From Silene conica (Eukaryota > Streptophyta > Magnoliopsida > Caryophyllales > Caryophyllaceae), in the NCBI GenBank assembly GCA_029255685.2, contig CM055320.2:49044910-49108909 (forward strand): 64,000 nucleotides of DNA, given 5' to 3'. The notes beneath the pieces were generated by a model, which was not told the DNA's origin, made no database searches, and was given only the letters and a program-made list of their open reading frames with translations. This document shows positions 34,450-45,840 of this stretch, one piece after another (position 1 is the first letter of the stretch; each line of letters begins with the position of its first letter). The position numbers were made by a program, and so were the translations under genes.

Positions 34450-34690
34450 ATGGGACGAAATTTTTTTCCGTCCAGACCAGGTCCGGGACAATTTTTTTTT
34501 TTTTTCGTCCGGCCCAGGTCTGGGACTAAAATTTTTTTCGTCCAGATCAGTTCTGGGACGAAAATTATTTTCGTCCAGAACCTGGTCCAGACAAAAAATA
34601 TTTTCGTCCCAGACCTGTTCTGGACGAAATTTTTTTTTGTGCAAGACCTGTTCTGGACGAAAATATTTTTTGTCCCAAATAATTTTTTTT
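34450..34690. repeat. Subterminal palindromic tandem repeats
   Basis: About five imperfect units built on TTTTCGTCCAGA, CCTGGTC and GGACGAAAAT, each able to fold (for example GGACGAAAAT-t-ATTTTCGTCC near 34557-34577). They are interrupted by T-runs. They lie between the presumed MULE end and the first coding sequence. Confidence 0.7.
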
Positions 34691-34699
34691 TTTTTAAGA

Positions 34700-34737
34700 A
34701 ACCCTAACCCTAACCCTAAACCCTAATCCTAAACCCA
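34700..34737. repeat. Short interstitial telomere-like repeat
   Basis: Mixed CCCTAAA and CCCTAA units, about 38 bp, just 2 bp before an ATG. Plant promoters and 5' leaders often carry such telo-box sequences, so a regulatory use is as likely as a telomeric origin. Confidence 0.75.
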
Positions 34738-34739
34738 AT

Positions 34740-35239
34740 ATGAACCGTGTGCAGGTTTATGATGATGGACACGGTGTTGACTACTCTAGTCATTTTATCA
34801 CCGATAGAATTTTTGTTTCGGCTGGAGAAGGGTTTACTTGGGCATATGAGATTGCGATTAAACTCGGGTTTGGAATAAAAAGAGCAAGCAACAAAAAAAG
34901 TCGGTCGTCACACGACTTCGAGACAGGATTATTTTGTTTGTCGGATGGGTGGACGACGGCCCGTAAATAGCGATGATGATACTTTGATAAGGAGTAACAC
35001 GGGTAGCTCGTTGTGCAAAATCAGATTCAAAATGAAACCTGTTGAAATACAAGAAGGTAATTGGATGATGGTCATGCTATTCGGGTTTCATAATCATGGG
35101 TTCATGACGTATTGTGATGGCGATAGATATCACGCACGGTTTGATGAAGATGAGTTGGCTTGCATCGACGCCCAAGTTAGAGCTCACGTTACACCGACGA
35201 TTATTAGTGTGGGTTTGCATCAAAGAAATCCTGAGAAGT
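34740..35239 (+). pseudogene. MULE transposase, N-terminal part (FAR1-like), broken
   Basis: The first frame (MNRVQVYDDGHGVDYSSHF...GEGFTWAYEIAIKLGFGIKR) resembles the start of MULE/FAR1-type proteins, where a DNA-binding region precedes the transposase. The frame ends at 34970 and the homology continues in another frame from about 34945 (CKIRFKMKP, FGFHNHGF, ending NPEKSR), so there is one frameshift near 34940. Coding stops at the R4 insertion. The continuation is at 45841. Confidence 0.6.
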
Positions 35240-35244
35240 CTAGA
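35240..35244. repeat. Target site duplication of R4, left (CTAGA)
   Basis: CTAGA here against GTAGA at 45836-45840: four of five bases match, consistent with one mutation since insertion. The coding sequence of the MULE continues across the pair. Confidence 0.7.
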
Positions 35245-35506
35245 TGTAACATCCCGTATTTTCGTAAAATCTAAATTTAGCTTTTTAAATTATTTTATGT
35301 AATAAAATAATATTTTAATAAGTTATTTCGAAAGATTTTAATTTAATAGATAAGATCCGTCTTAAGAACCTTAAGTCCTTAAGACGAATACAACTTGGCA
35401 AAGTTATATTCCCGGCTTAAATATTCATTTCATATCCGACTCAAGTATCCGTGTAAATATCCGCTCCATTTTACTTACTCGGAAAGGACAACTCACTTGT
35501 CCTCCC

Positions 35507-35512
35507 TATAAA
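35507..35512 (+). promoter_or_regulatory. TATA box of R4 5' LTR
   Basis: TATAAA 262 bp into the LTR. It places the transcript start near 35540, so most of the 2.9-kb LTR and all the hairpin modules are downstream of it. Confidence 0.55.
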
Positions 35513-35636
35513 CCTTATGTCGACATCTTGTTTTTCAAGAAATCATTTCACTGTAACAACATTCATCCTCAAAACCTCCATAAAACCTTTCCTTCTTTTC
35601 AAGCTTTCTTCATCATCCGTTCATCGAATCGCGAAA

Positions 35637-35837
35637 GTAAGTACATTTTCGGAATCCTCGTTCAATTTCCAAGACATCCATCACTTTCGTTTTTCATTTT
35701 ATCGACTTCAAAAATCGGCCTGTTTTCCTTAGTTCCGTTCTAAGGGCTTAAAAAATAGTTTTCTATGTTGTAGGAGTTGGCTTGGACGATCCCGACGTGC
35801 ACTCTTACGTGGTTGAGGAGGATCATCTGCCGGAATA
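35637..35837 (+). other. Leader intron and conserved mini-exon (R4 5' LTR)
   Basis: Donor GCGAAA|GTAAGT (intron starts 35637) and acceptor TTCTATGTTGTAG (ends 35773). The exon reads VGLDDPDVHSYVVEEDHLPE then TAA; the 3' LTR copy has VDS. It compares with GLDNPDIDSYIVEEDLLPE in R3 and VGLDDPEVDSFILE in R5. Serine is TCT in one family and AGC in the others, and Gly, Pro, Asp and Glu codons change synonymously. Confidence 0.5.
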
Positions 35838-36218
35838 AGCTTAAGAGGTGACGATAATGAGAAACTCGGCCTATTTGTGAATATTAGCACTTTTGTTGTG
35901 AATCTTGTCATGGTTTCTGATTTATGTTTGAGTTGATGATTTATGGACTTAGTAACATGTATAGGATTGTTCTTATGTGTGAAATTCATACCCTTTGATG
36001 TTGAAACATGGTTATATGTTATTTTCAGTTTTTCATATGTTAAGACGGATACATGAAATTAATCGTTTGAGGATTGATTTGGGAATTACGTGCTGTTAGG
36101 AAGTAGCATTTGGTGATTTGTAATGTTGAGGAAATAATACTTGTATCGATTCATGAGTTTTGTGTCAATTTATTGAGGTTATTGAATGGCTGGAAAATGC
36201 GATTTTCAGCGACAGGCT

Positions 36219-36603
36219 CTCTGAGCCGGTCGACCGACCGGCCGCCGGTCGACCGGCTGAGAGCGCTTCTCAGTTTTTGTGTTTTATGCGTAACATTGAG
36301 ACTCATAGGAGATAGGTCTCCCAGCCGGCAGACCGGCCGCCTGCCAGCCGGCTGGGAGTGCGTTGTGTTGTGTTGTGTGTTTTTCAGAACATAGGAGTAG
36401 TCCCAGCCGGCAGACCGGCCGCCTGCCAGCCGGCTGGGAGTGCGTTGTTATTGAGGTGTGTTTTCAAGTTTTTAAGGAGGCTGAGTTCCCGGCCGACCGG
36501 CTGCCTGCCGACCGGCTGGGAGTTCGTGTATTGTTTCAGAAAAGAAAGAAAAGGCTGAGGTGGTCACCAGCCGGCCGACCGGCTGCCTGCCGACCGGCTG
36601 GGG
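36219..36603. repeat. GC-rich hairpin cluster (R4 5' LTR)
   Basis: Five palindromic blocks of the CAGCCGG...CCGGCTG type, one more than in R3, because the block with CAGACCGGCCGCCTGCCAG is duplicated (36319-36358 and 36402-36440). Confidence 0.8.
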
Positions 36604-36896
36604 ACCCCTGTAGGCTATTTTGAGGTTTTTGTAATTTAATCGTAACTTTCAAATGGTTAATCGGTTTTACTTGAAACTTGTTTTGTGTACCTTTGACATG
36701 TATCTGAGGTCCCCGGAAGATGGGCAACATTATATTGGGTTCGGGAATAGGGTAAGGATAGAGACCCCCCGGTCGGGCAACCGAAAGGGAAACCGGCTCT
36801 CCCTCATCTTAGTTCTCGGGATCAATTAAGTGTTGATTAGAGGTTAAAGGTAGAACCATAGAGTAGTTCATAGACTTGAATTATATTGTTTTGATG

Positions 36897-37489
36897 CGTA
36901 TTAAGTTATGCCTTAAGCTGGCCTCTGAACTTAATACGTGAGTTGTTTGTCGTGTATGGGAACATGCGTTGAGTTTTCGCCTCTGAGTTCCATACATGTC
37001 TGTTTGTCGTGTCTGGGACATGCGTTGAGTTTTCGCCTCTGAGTCCAGACATGTATGTGTGATCGCGTCAGGACATGCCTTAAGCTGGCCTCTGAGTCTG
37101 ACGAGTAGAGCAACTGCACGACGGGGCGGTCAGGTTGTCATACCTTACCCGGAGTGCAGGTGTTTGGTGCTAGAACATGCGTTGAGTTTTCGCCTCTGAG
37201 TCTAGTATCTTGTAATGTGGTAGGGGAACATGCGTTGAGTTTTCGCCTCTGAGTTCCTTACTTGTGATAGTGAATTGAATGTTAGTCCATGCGTTGAGTT
37301 TTCGCCTCTGAGTCTAATGTTCAGTGATAGCCGGTCCATGCGTTGAGTTTTCGCCTCTGAGTCCTTGCTTGATAATGTGAACTTGGTATTTAGGTTATGC
37401 GTTAACATGTCGCCTCTGAACCTTTATACTTGCTGAATTATTTAGTATTTAGGTTATGCGTTAAGATGTCGCCTCTGAACCTTTGTACT
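36897..37489 (+). ncRNA. Array of ten covarying stem-loops (R4 5' LTR)
   Basis: Sense-strand version of the R3 array. The first unit is CGTATTAAGTT, AT, GCC, TTAAGCT, GGC, CTCTG, AACTTAATACG (36897-36938). In the last unit (37444-37489) AGTAT faces GTACT, a G-T wobble where R3 has AGTAC/GTACT or GTAT/ATAC. Pairing is thus retained across families despite base changes. Confidence 0.65.
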
Positions 37490-37991
37490 CGCTGTTTTAT
37501 ATCTGTTTGCCTTGATGATGGTACAGTGTCAGATATGCCTAGTATGTTATCGTTGTTATATGGTTTGTGGTTAAATCATCCAAGGCATTGGATGACTCTT
37601 AGTTCGGTTTCATAAATGATTAGATTGAAAGACCCCCCGACTGGGTAACCAGTAGGGAAACCGGCTCTCCTTCTTATATGTTTATGAAGTTAGTTGAGAG
37701 CCGTGCATGGTAATCGCATGATAGTAAGAGATCAGATGATGAGTTGTTTATGCTTCACATGTTGATATATGTTGGAGTATTCTGTATTGTTTTATATGTT
37801 ACGTGTTGTCACAAAAGGTGGCTAAGAGAACTCTAGTCACTCCCCACTGATTGTGGCGTACATGTTTTCATGTATGTAGGTACATGCTGGTTGGAGCAGG
37901 GGTTCACGAGAGCTAGCGAGCGATGATCCGTTCATCATGACTTACCTTATGTCGTTTAGCTGGACTCGTAGTTTGTTACTTTTGTTTTGGT

Positions 37992-38017
37992 GCCGGTAGG
38001 GATGTTCCATCCCCGGC
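37992..38017 (+). ncRNA. Bulged stem-loop in R4 5' LTR
   Basis: GCCG, bulge GTA, GGGATG, TTC, CATCCC, CGGC: the same as in R3 and with the compensatory change described for R5. Confidence 0.55.
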
Positions 38018-38206
38018 TGATGTATTTATTTTATGTTTCAGTTTGATACTTAGTACCGTTACTTATCTATCTTGGTTTCAGTTTCAGTTTACGTTTTAGC
38101 GTAAGACTTCTCGCATGTTGTTTTATCTTCTAAAAAGTTTTAATTCCGCTGCATTTTTGGTACTTTTATGTGTTTATATTTCCGCTTTCGCGAGGGGTTT
38201 TACAGT

Positions 38207-38218
38207 TGGTATCAGAGC
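38207..38218 (+). promoter_or_regulatory. R4 primer binding site (initiator Met tRNA)
   Basis: TGGTATCAGAGC, 2 nt after the 5' LTR. Confidence 0.9.
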
Positions 38219-38369
38219 ATTATTGCTCCCGACGCACTCATGTGACCCCAACCTTAACTTGACCAAGTAAATAAATAATGAATGAGAGATGGGTAGATCT
38301 AAGGACTTATTTTGTAGTCTATTTGTGATTGCTAATTGTTAAGCTAATCCTTGTTTTCTCTTTTAAAGG

Positions 38370-41300
38370 ATGGTGAGACCCAGAGCTGCTGATAACATTG
38401 TGCTGCAAGCAATTCAGCATTTGCTTGAGACTCAGAGACAGCAAGCGGGGAATGTTCCACCTCCTCCACCGCCGGGTGGCGAGACTAATCGTCCGGGTAG
38501 CTTTTCCTGGATTGCCTCTCAGATGTCCAGAAGCCATGGTAGGACCTATGGAGGCGAGGCTGATCCAGGGGCCCTCACAGAGTGGTTTAGAGAGATGGAA
38601 AAGAGCTTCACCTTATACTCAGTCGTTAGGGAGGATAGAGTGCGTTTAGCCGCTCACTTCCTGACATTGGAGGCTGACCGTTGGTGGGCATTGACTGGAC
38701 CTACCGCTATTCTTGACCCGATGTTCGATTGGGAGGCTTTCAAAGACAGGCTCGAGGCGAGGTTCTACCCCAAGGAGTTGAGATCGCAGAGGTTGAAAGA
38801 ATTTATGGATTTGAAGCAAGGCAAGATGACCGTTCAGGAGTTTACTGACAAGTTCAACCAGTTAGCTCACTTTGCATCGAGATTTGTTCGTGATGAGGCT
38901 GAGAGAGTGTATTTCTACCGAGGGAAGCTAGGGCCGAGGATTGAGAGTATGGTTCGTCGTGACTCTACTTCTTTTGTGGAGGTGTATGACGATGCTATTT
39001 GGGCCGAGAGTTCTATTCGTGCCATTGATGCTGAGACCCGTGACGCTACTTCCAGCTTCACTTCTCACCAGAGATCCGTGTACCAGGGGAAGAGACCATT
39101 TGTTCCTTCTACTTCTTCGCCTTCTTCTCAGAAGAAGCGTTTTGAGAGGTTCTCTGCTCCGGTTGCTAAGACCACATTTCACACCGACACTGCTTCTACT
39201 GTTTGCCGCCGTTGTGGTAAACCGCTTCATCTAGGGTTTGATTGCTTCAAGAATGCCTATAAGTGTTATACTTGTAATGGATTTGGGCATAGATCCTTTG
39301 ATTGTCCTGAGAAGAATACTGTTCTTGGCAAGGCTGCCACTGCTGCTGCAGCGACCAGAGGAGGAAAGCCGAAGGGGAAGATCTTTGTGATGACTAAGGC
39401 TGAGGCAGAGGCTCATCCTGACATTGTTGCCGGTATCTTTTCTGTTCTTGGTGCTGAGTGCCTTATTTTATTCGATACTGGAGCTTCTTTGTCATTTATA
39501 TCGACTCAGTTCGCCGACCGTCTAGCTCTTGAGTCTTCATTGGTTGAGGAGACTTCTATTTCCTTACCTTCTGGAGACGTGTTTTCCTGCTCTTCGTCCC
39601 ATAGGGATGTTCCTATTGTTATTGGTCAAGCCACATTTTCTGCGGACTTACTGAGATTTCCTCTCGAGGAGTTTGACATTATCCTCGGTATGGATTGGTT
39701 ATCGCGATACCATGCTCGCTTCGAGTGTCACGACCAGAAAATATGCTTGAGGAGTCCTTCAGGAGTTCGTGTTTCCTATAGGGGAACTCGCCCTCAAAAG
39801 GGTGTTCGTGTTATCTCTTCGATGAAATCTTCTCATCTTCTTAGGAAGGGTTGCCAAGCCTTCCTGTGTGTTGTTACAGCTGCTAAACCATCGCTACCGA
39901 AGCTTGAAGATGTAGCCATTGTTTGTGAGTATCCAGATGTTTTCCCAGATGACTTGCCAGGGATACCGCCAGAGAGAGATGTGGAGTTTACTATAGAGCT
40001 TGTTCCAGGTACCGGACCGATTTCTAAAGCTCCTTACCGTATGGCTCCGCCAGAGTTGAAAGAGTTGAAGCAGCAATTGGAAGAGATGATCGAGAAGGGT
40101 TTCATTAGACCTAGTGCTTCTCCGTGGGGTGCTCCTGTGTTGTTCGTTAAGAAGAAAGATGGTTCCATGAGACTGTGCATTGACTATAGAGAGCTGAACC
40201 GAGTGACCGTGAAGAATCGTTATCCTTTGCCTAGGATAGATGATTTGTTCGATCAGTTGAGAGGTGCTTCGAGGTTTTCTAAGATTGATCTTCGATCAGG
40301 TTATCATCAGATTCCAGTGAGAGAGGCTGATATTGCGAAGACTGCATTTCGTACCAGATATGGACATTTTGAGTTCGTGGTTATGCCATTTGGGTTGACT
40401 AATGCACCGGCGATTTTTATGGATCAGATGAACCGTACCTTCAGTGAGTATCTTGATACTTGTGTTGTGGTGTTTATCGATGACATCTTGATATATTCGA
40501 AGACCGATGAGGAACATGCTGAGCATCTTCGATTGATTCTAGGGATTCTGCGCAGACAGAAATGGTTCGCAAAGTTTTCGAAGTGTGAATTTTGACTCTC
40601 GAAGGTTGCCTTTTTAGGACATGTGATATCCAGCGAGGGTGTGATGGTAGATCCCGCGAAGATAGAGGCTGTGGTTGATTGGGAGAGTCCCAAGGATGTT
40701 GGAGAGATCCGTAGCTTTTTGGGTTTGGCTGGTTATTATCGTAGATTCGTTGAGGATTTTTCGAGATTGGCTCGCCCGATGACTCAGTTGCTGAAGAAAG
40801 AAGCCAAATTTGTGTGGACCGATAAGTGCGAGAGTTCTTTCCAGGAGTTGAAGACCAGATTGACTTCCGCCCCCGTGTTAGCTTTGCCAGAGATCGGAGT
40901 GGACTTCGATGTGTATTGTGATGCTTCGATGTTAGGACTTGGATGTGTGCTGATGCAGAGTGGTAAGGTGATAGCCTATTCATCTAGACAGTTGAGAGTT
41001 CATGAGGTGAACTATCCGACACATGACTTGGAGTTGGCCGCAGTCGTTCATGCTTTGAAGATGTGGCGTCATTACCTGATTGGATCCCATTGCCGTATTT
41101 TCACAGATCACAAGAGTCTTAAGTACATTTTTACTCAGAAAGACCTTAACATGAGGCAGAGACGTTGGCTAGAGTTGGTGAAAGATTACGACATTGAGTT
41201 GTTATATCATGAAGGAAAAGCCAATGTAGTTGCGGATGCGCTTAGCCGCAAGACTTCTCACTCGATGAGTGCCATGAGAGTATTGCCCGATGAGTTGTGT

Positions 41301-42806
41301 TCCGAGTTCCGGAAGCTGAGATTAGAGATGGTGGGTAGTGGTTTTGATTGGTTAGCTGCTATGACTGCCGAGCCGTCTTTATATTGGGAGATTCGCCGGA
41401 GTTTGCCTTCAGATGCCGATTTCAAGAAGTTTGAGGCTAAGATTTCGAGTGGTGTTGCACCTGAGTTGGTGATTGATGCTGATGGTTTCCTTAGGTTCCG
41501 TGGTAGGATGTATGTTCCGGATGTGCCAGCTTTGAGGAAGAGGGTTCTTGATGAAGCTCATTTGTCACCGTACTCCGTTCATCCAGGAGGAGAGAAGATG
41601 CACAAGGATTTGAGGCTTATGTTTTGGTGGCCTGGTATGAAGAAGGAGATCTTGGATTATGTTAGTAGGTGCTTGACTTGTCAACAAGTCAAGATAGAGC
41701 ATAGGAGACCTGGTGGTTTGCTGCAGCCGCTTCCCGCTCCTCAGTGGAAGTGGGAGTGCATATCTATGGATTTTGTTACTGCTTTGCCTAAGACCGTGGG
41801 AGGCAAAGATGCGATTTGGGTTGTTGTTGATCGTCTAACTAAGTGTGCCAGATTCGTGCCGATCAGAGAGACATGGGATATGGATCGTTAAGCTAGGGCT
41901 TATATTGCTGAGGTAGTCCGATATCATGGTGTCCCGAGGGAGATAGTTTCAGATCGTGATCCGAGGTTTTGTTCCAGGTTCTGGAAGGCTTTGCAGGAGG
42001 CTATGGGTAGCCGTTTGTTGATGAGTACTGCTTTTCATGCCGCGACCGATGGTCAGTCCGAGAGGACTATACAGACATTAGAGGATTTGCTCCGTGCTTG
42101 TGCCCTTGATTTTCAGAGTTCTTGGGAGCAGTGTTTGCCATTGGTAGAGTTTTCTTACAACAACAGTTATCATGCTTCCATTGGTATGGCTCCGTACGAG
42201 GCTCTTTATGGTAGGAAGTGCCGTAGTCCGATTTGTTGGGATCAGGCTAGTGATGTTCGTGACCTAGGACCGGACCAGTTAGCTGTTACTATTGATCAGG
42301 TTCAGCTTATCAGAGGTAGGATGAAGGCCGCACAGGACCGGCAGAAATCCTATGCTGATGTTCGCCGTAGACCCTTAGAGTTTGAGGTGGGTGATCGAGT
42401 TTTCTTGAGAGTTTCTCCGATGAAAGGCGTCAAAAGGTTTGGAGTTAAGGGCAAGTTGAGCCCTAAATATATTGGCCCTTTTGAGATCGTGAAGAGGATT
42501 GGTGCTGCTGCTTACCGATTGGACTTGCCTCCTAGTTTGGGCAAGGTTCATAGCGTTTTTCATGTTTCCCAGCTCCGCAGATACATTAGTGACCCGAGTC
42601 ATGTTTTGCCTAGAGAGATCGAGAACTTGGAGCCGAGTCTTGCTTTCGAGGAGCGTCCTGTGAAGATCCTAGACCGTCAGGATAGGAAGCTTAGGAGCAA
42701 GGTGGTGCCGCTAGTGAAGATCCTTTGGCGTTGCGGTGATGTTGAGGAGCAGACTTGGGAGACTGAGGCATCGATGCGTATCGCGCATCCTTCTCTTTTC
42801 GATTGA
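38370..42806 (+). pseudogene. gag-pol of R4, two nonsense codons
   Basis: Colinear with the R3 polyprotein over all 1478 codons and in a single frame. Codon 742, a Trp (TGG) shortly after the RT FIDD motif, is TGA at 40593-40595. Codon 1174, a Leu in the integrase core, is TAA at 41889-41891. Gag, both zinc knuckles, protease and the RT catalytic residues precede the first stop; RNase H and the integrase finger lie between the stops; the second half of the integrase core and the chromodomain-like tail follow the second. Otherwise differences from R3 are scattered substitutions. Gag and protease could still be made, but not a complete RT-integrase. Confidence 0.93.
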
Positions 42807-42835
42807 GGTATAGTATATAGATTTATATCCGTTCG

Positions 42836-42871
42836 AGTTTCGAGGACGAAACTTTTTGAAGTTGGGGTGAT
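42836..42871 (+). promoter_or_regulatory. R4 polypurine tract and adjacent hairpin
   Basis: AGTTTCG-AGGA-CGAAACT (42836-42853), then GTTGGGGTGAT up to the 3' LTR at 42872. The gag-pol stop is only about 30 bp upstream. Confidence 0.75.
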
Positions 42872-45835
42872 TGTAACATCCCGTATTTTCGTAAAATCTA
42901 AATTTAGCTTTTTAAATTATTTTATGTAATAAAATAATATTTTAATAAGTTATTTCGAAAGATTTTAATTTAATAGATAAGATCCGTCTTAAGAACCTTA
43001 AGTCCTTAAGACGAATACAACTTGGCAAAGTTATATTCCCGGCTTAAATATTCATTTCATATCCGACTCAAGTATCCGTGTAAATATCCGCTCCATTTTA
43101 CTTACTCAGAAAGGACAACTCACTTGTCCTCCCTATAAACCTTATGTCGACATCTTGTTTTTCAAGAAATCATTTCACTGTAACAACATTCATCCTCAAA
43201 ACCTCCATAAAACCTTTCCTTCTTTTCAAGCTTTCTTCATCATCCGTTCATCGAATCGCGAAAGTAAGTACATTTTCGGAATCCTCGTTCAATTTCCAAG
43301 ACATCCATCACTTTCGTTTTTCATTTTATCGACTTCAAAAATCGGCCTGTTTTCCTTAGTTCCGTTCTAAGGGCTTAAAAACTCGTTTTCTATGTTGTAG
43401 GAGTTGGCTTGGACGATCCCGACGTGGACTCTTACGTGGTTGAGGAGGATCATCTGCCGGAATAAGCTTAAGAGGTGACGATAATGAGAAACTCGGCCTA
43501 TTTGTGAATATTAGCACTTTTGTTGTGAATCTTGTCATGGTTTCTGATTTATGTTTGAGTTGATGATTTATGGACTTAGTAACATGTATAGGATTGTTCT
43601 TATGTGTGAAATTCATACCCTTTGATGTTGAAACATGGTTATATGTTATTTTCAATTTTTCATATGTTAAGACGGATACATGAAATTAATCGTTTGAGGA
43701 TTGATTTGGGAATTACGTGCTGTTAGGAAGTAGCATTTGGTGATTTGTAATGTTGAGGAAATAATACTTGTATCGATTCATGAGTTTTGTGTCAATTTAT
43801 TGAGGTTATTGAATGGCTGGAAAATGCGATTTTCAGCGACAGGCTCTCTGAGCCGGTCGACCGACCGGCCGCCGGTCGACCGGCTGAGAGCGCTTCTCAG
43901 TTTTTGTGTTTTATGCGTAACATTGAGACTCATAGGAGATAGGTCTCCCAGCCGGCAGACCGGCCGCCTGCCAGCCGGCTGGGAGTGCGTTGTGTTGTGT
44001 TGTGTGTTTTTCAGAACATAGGAGTAGTCCCAGCCGGCAGACCGGCCGCCTGCCAGCCGGCTGGGAGTGCGTTGTTATTGAGGCGTGTTTTCAAGTTTTT
44101 AAGGAGGCTGAGTTCCCAGCCGGCCGACCGGCTGCCTGCCGACCGGCTGGGAGTTCGTGTATTGTTTCAGAAAAGAAAGAAAAGGCTGAGGTGGTCACCA
44201 GCCGGCCGACCGGCTGCCTGCCGACCGGCTGGGGACCCCTGTAGGCTATTTTGAGGTTTTTGTAATTTAATCGTAACTTTCAAATGGTTAATCGGTTTTA
44301 CTTGAAACTTGTTTTGTGTACCTTTGACATGTATTTGAGGTCCCCGGAGGATGGGCAACATTATATTGGGTTCGGGAATAGGGTAAGGATAGAGACCCCC
44401 CGGTCGGGCAACCGAAAGGGAAACCGGCTCTCCCTCATCTTAGTTCTCGGGATCAATTAAGTGTTGATTAGAGGTTAAAGGTAGAACCATAGAGTAGTTC
44501 ATAGACTTGAATGATATTGTTTTGATGCGTATTAAGTTATGCCTTAAGCTGGCCTCTGAACTTAATACGTGAGTTGTTTGTCGTGTATGGGAACATGCGT
44601 TGTGTTTTCGCCTCTGAGTTCCATACATGTCTGTTTGTCGTGTCTGGGACATGCGTTGAGTTTTCGCCTCTGAGTCCAGACATGTATGTGTGATCGCGTC
44701 AGGACATGCCTTAAGCTGGCCTCTGAGTCTGACGAGTAGAGCAACTGCACGACGGGGCGGTCAGGTTGTCATACCTTACCCGGAGTGCAGGTGTTTGGTG
44801 CTAGAACATGCGTTGAGTTTTCGCCTCTGAGTCTAGTATCTTGTAATGTGGTAGGGGAACATGCGTTGAGTTTTCGCCTCTGAGTTCCTTACTTGTGATA
44901 GTGAATTGAATGTTAGTCCATGCGTTGAGTTTTCGCCTCTGAGTCTAATGTTCAGTGATAGCCGGTCCATGCGTTGAGTTTTCGCCTCTGAGTCCTTGCT
45001 TGATAATGTGAACTTGGTATTTAGGTTATGCGTTAACATGTCGCCTCTGAACCTTTATACTTGCTGAATTATTTAGTATTTAGGTTATGCGTTAAGATGT
45101 CGCCTCTGAACCTTTGTACTCGCTGTTTTATATCTGTTTGCCTTGATGATGGTACAGTGTCAGATATGCCTAGTATGTTATCGTTGTTATATGGTTTGTG
45201 GTTAAATCATCCAAGGCATTGGATGACTCTTAGTTCGGTTTCATAAATGATTAGATTGAAAGACCCCCCGACTGGGTAACCAGTAGGGAAACCGGCTCTC
45301 CTTCTTATATGTTTATGAAGTTAGTTGAGAGCCGTGCATGGTAATCGCATGATAGTAAGAGATCAGATGATGAGTTGTTTATGCTTCACATGTTGATATA
45401 TGTTGGAGTATTCTGTATTGTTTTATATGTTACGTGTTGTCACAAAAGGTGGCTAGGAGAACTCTAGTCACTCCCCACTGATTGTGGCGTACATGTTTTC
45501 ATGTATGTAGGTACATGCTGGTTGGAGCAGGGGTTCACGAGAGCTAGCGAGCGATGATCCGTTCATCATGACTTACCTTATGTCGTTTAGCTGGACTCGT
45601 AGTTTGTTACTTTTGTTTTGGTGCCGGTAGGGATGTTCCATCCCCGGCTGATGTATTTATTTTATGTTTCAGTTTGATACTTAGTACCGTTACTTATCTA
45701 TCTTGGTTTCAGTTTCAGTTTACGTTTTAGCGTAAGACTTCTCGCATGTTGTTTTATCTTCTAAAAAGTTTTAATTCCGCTGCATTTTTGGTACTTTTAT
45801 GTGTTTATATTTCCGCTTTCGCGAGGGGTTTTACA
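42872..45835 (+). repeat. R4 3' LTR
   Basis: Near-identical to the 5' LTR. Its stem-loop array is at 44528-45120, motif B at about 44392-44436, motif A at about 45261-45301 and the GC hairpins at about 43850-44234. One array unit has a core substitution (GTTGTG instead of GTTGAG near 44600). Confidence 0.92.
44528..45120 (+). ncRNA. Array of ten covarying stem-loops (R4 3' LTR)
   Basis: Copy of 36897-37489. The P1 stems are unchanged. Confidence 0.65.
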
Positions 45836-45840
45836 GTAGA
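45836..45840. repeat. Target site duplication of R4, right (GTAGA)
   Basis: Differs by one base from CTAGA at 35240-35244. Confidence 0.65.

Larger units (their letters stand above)
35245..38204 (+). repeat. R4 5' LTR
   Basis: In sense order: TATA box (35507-35512), first exon-like stretch from ATG 35517, intron-like segment (35637-35773), mini-exon to about 35837, GC hairpins (36219-36603), motif B (36761-36805), stem-loop array (36897-37489), motif A (37630-37670) and bulged hairpin (37992-38017). Confidence 0.92.
35245..45835 (+). mobile_element. R4: Tekay/Del-type Ty3-gypsy chromovirus with broken pol
   Basis: 10.6-kb element inserted in the MULE transposase gene. LTRs 35245-38204 and 42872-45835 (2960 and 2964 bp), primer site, purine tract and full-length gag-pol with two nonsense codons. 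It has the same LTR architecture as R3 and clearly belongs to the same family, in opposite orientation. Confidence 0.92.

Noticed and set aside
34700..34737. True telomere or chromosome-end scar
   Set aside because: Only about five degenerate units and in telo-box position before an ATG; no subtelomeric context.
37990..38030. Hammerhead ribozyme (retrozyme-like) because of a CTGATG next to a stable hairpin
   Set aside because: The sequence is CTGATGT rather than the required CTGATGA, and no matching GAAA/cleavage core is present around it.
40474..40983. 169-codon minus-strand frame opposite R4 RT/RNase H
   Set aside because: Shadow of the pol frame; its R3 counterpart is only 113 codons.
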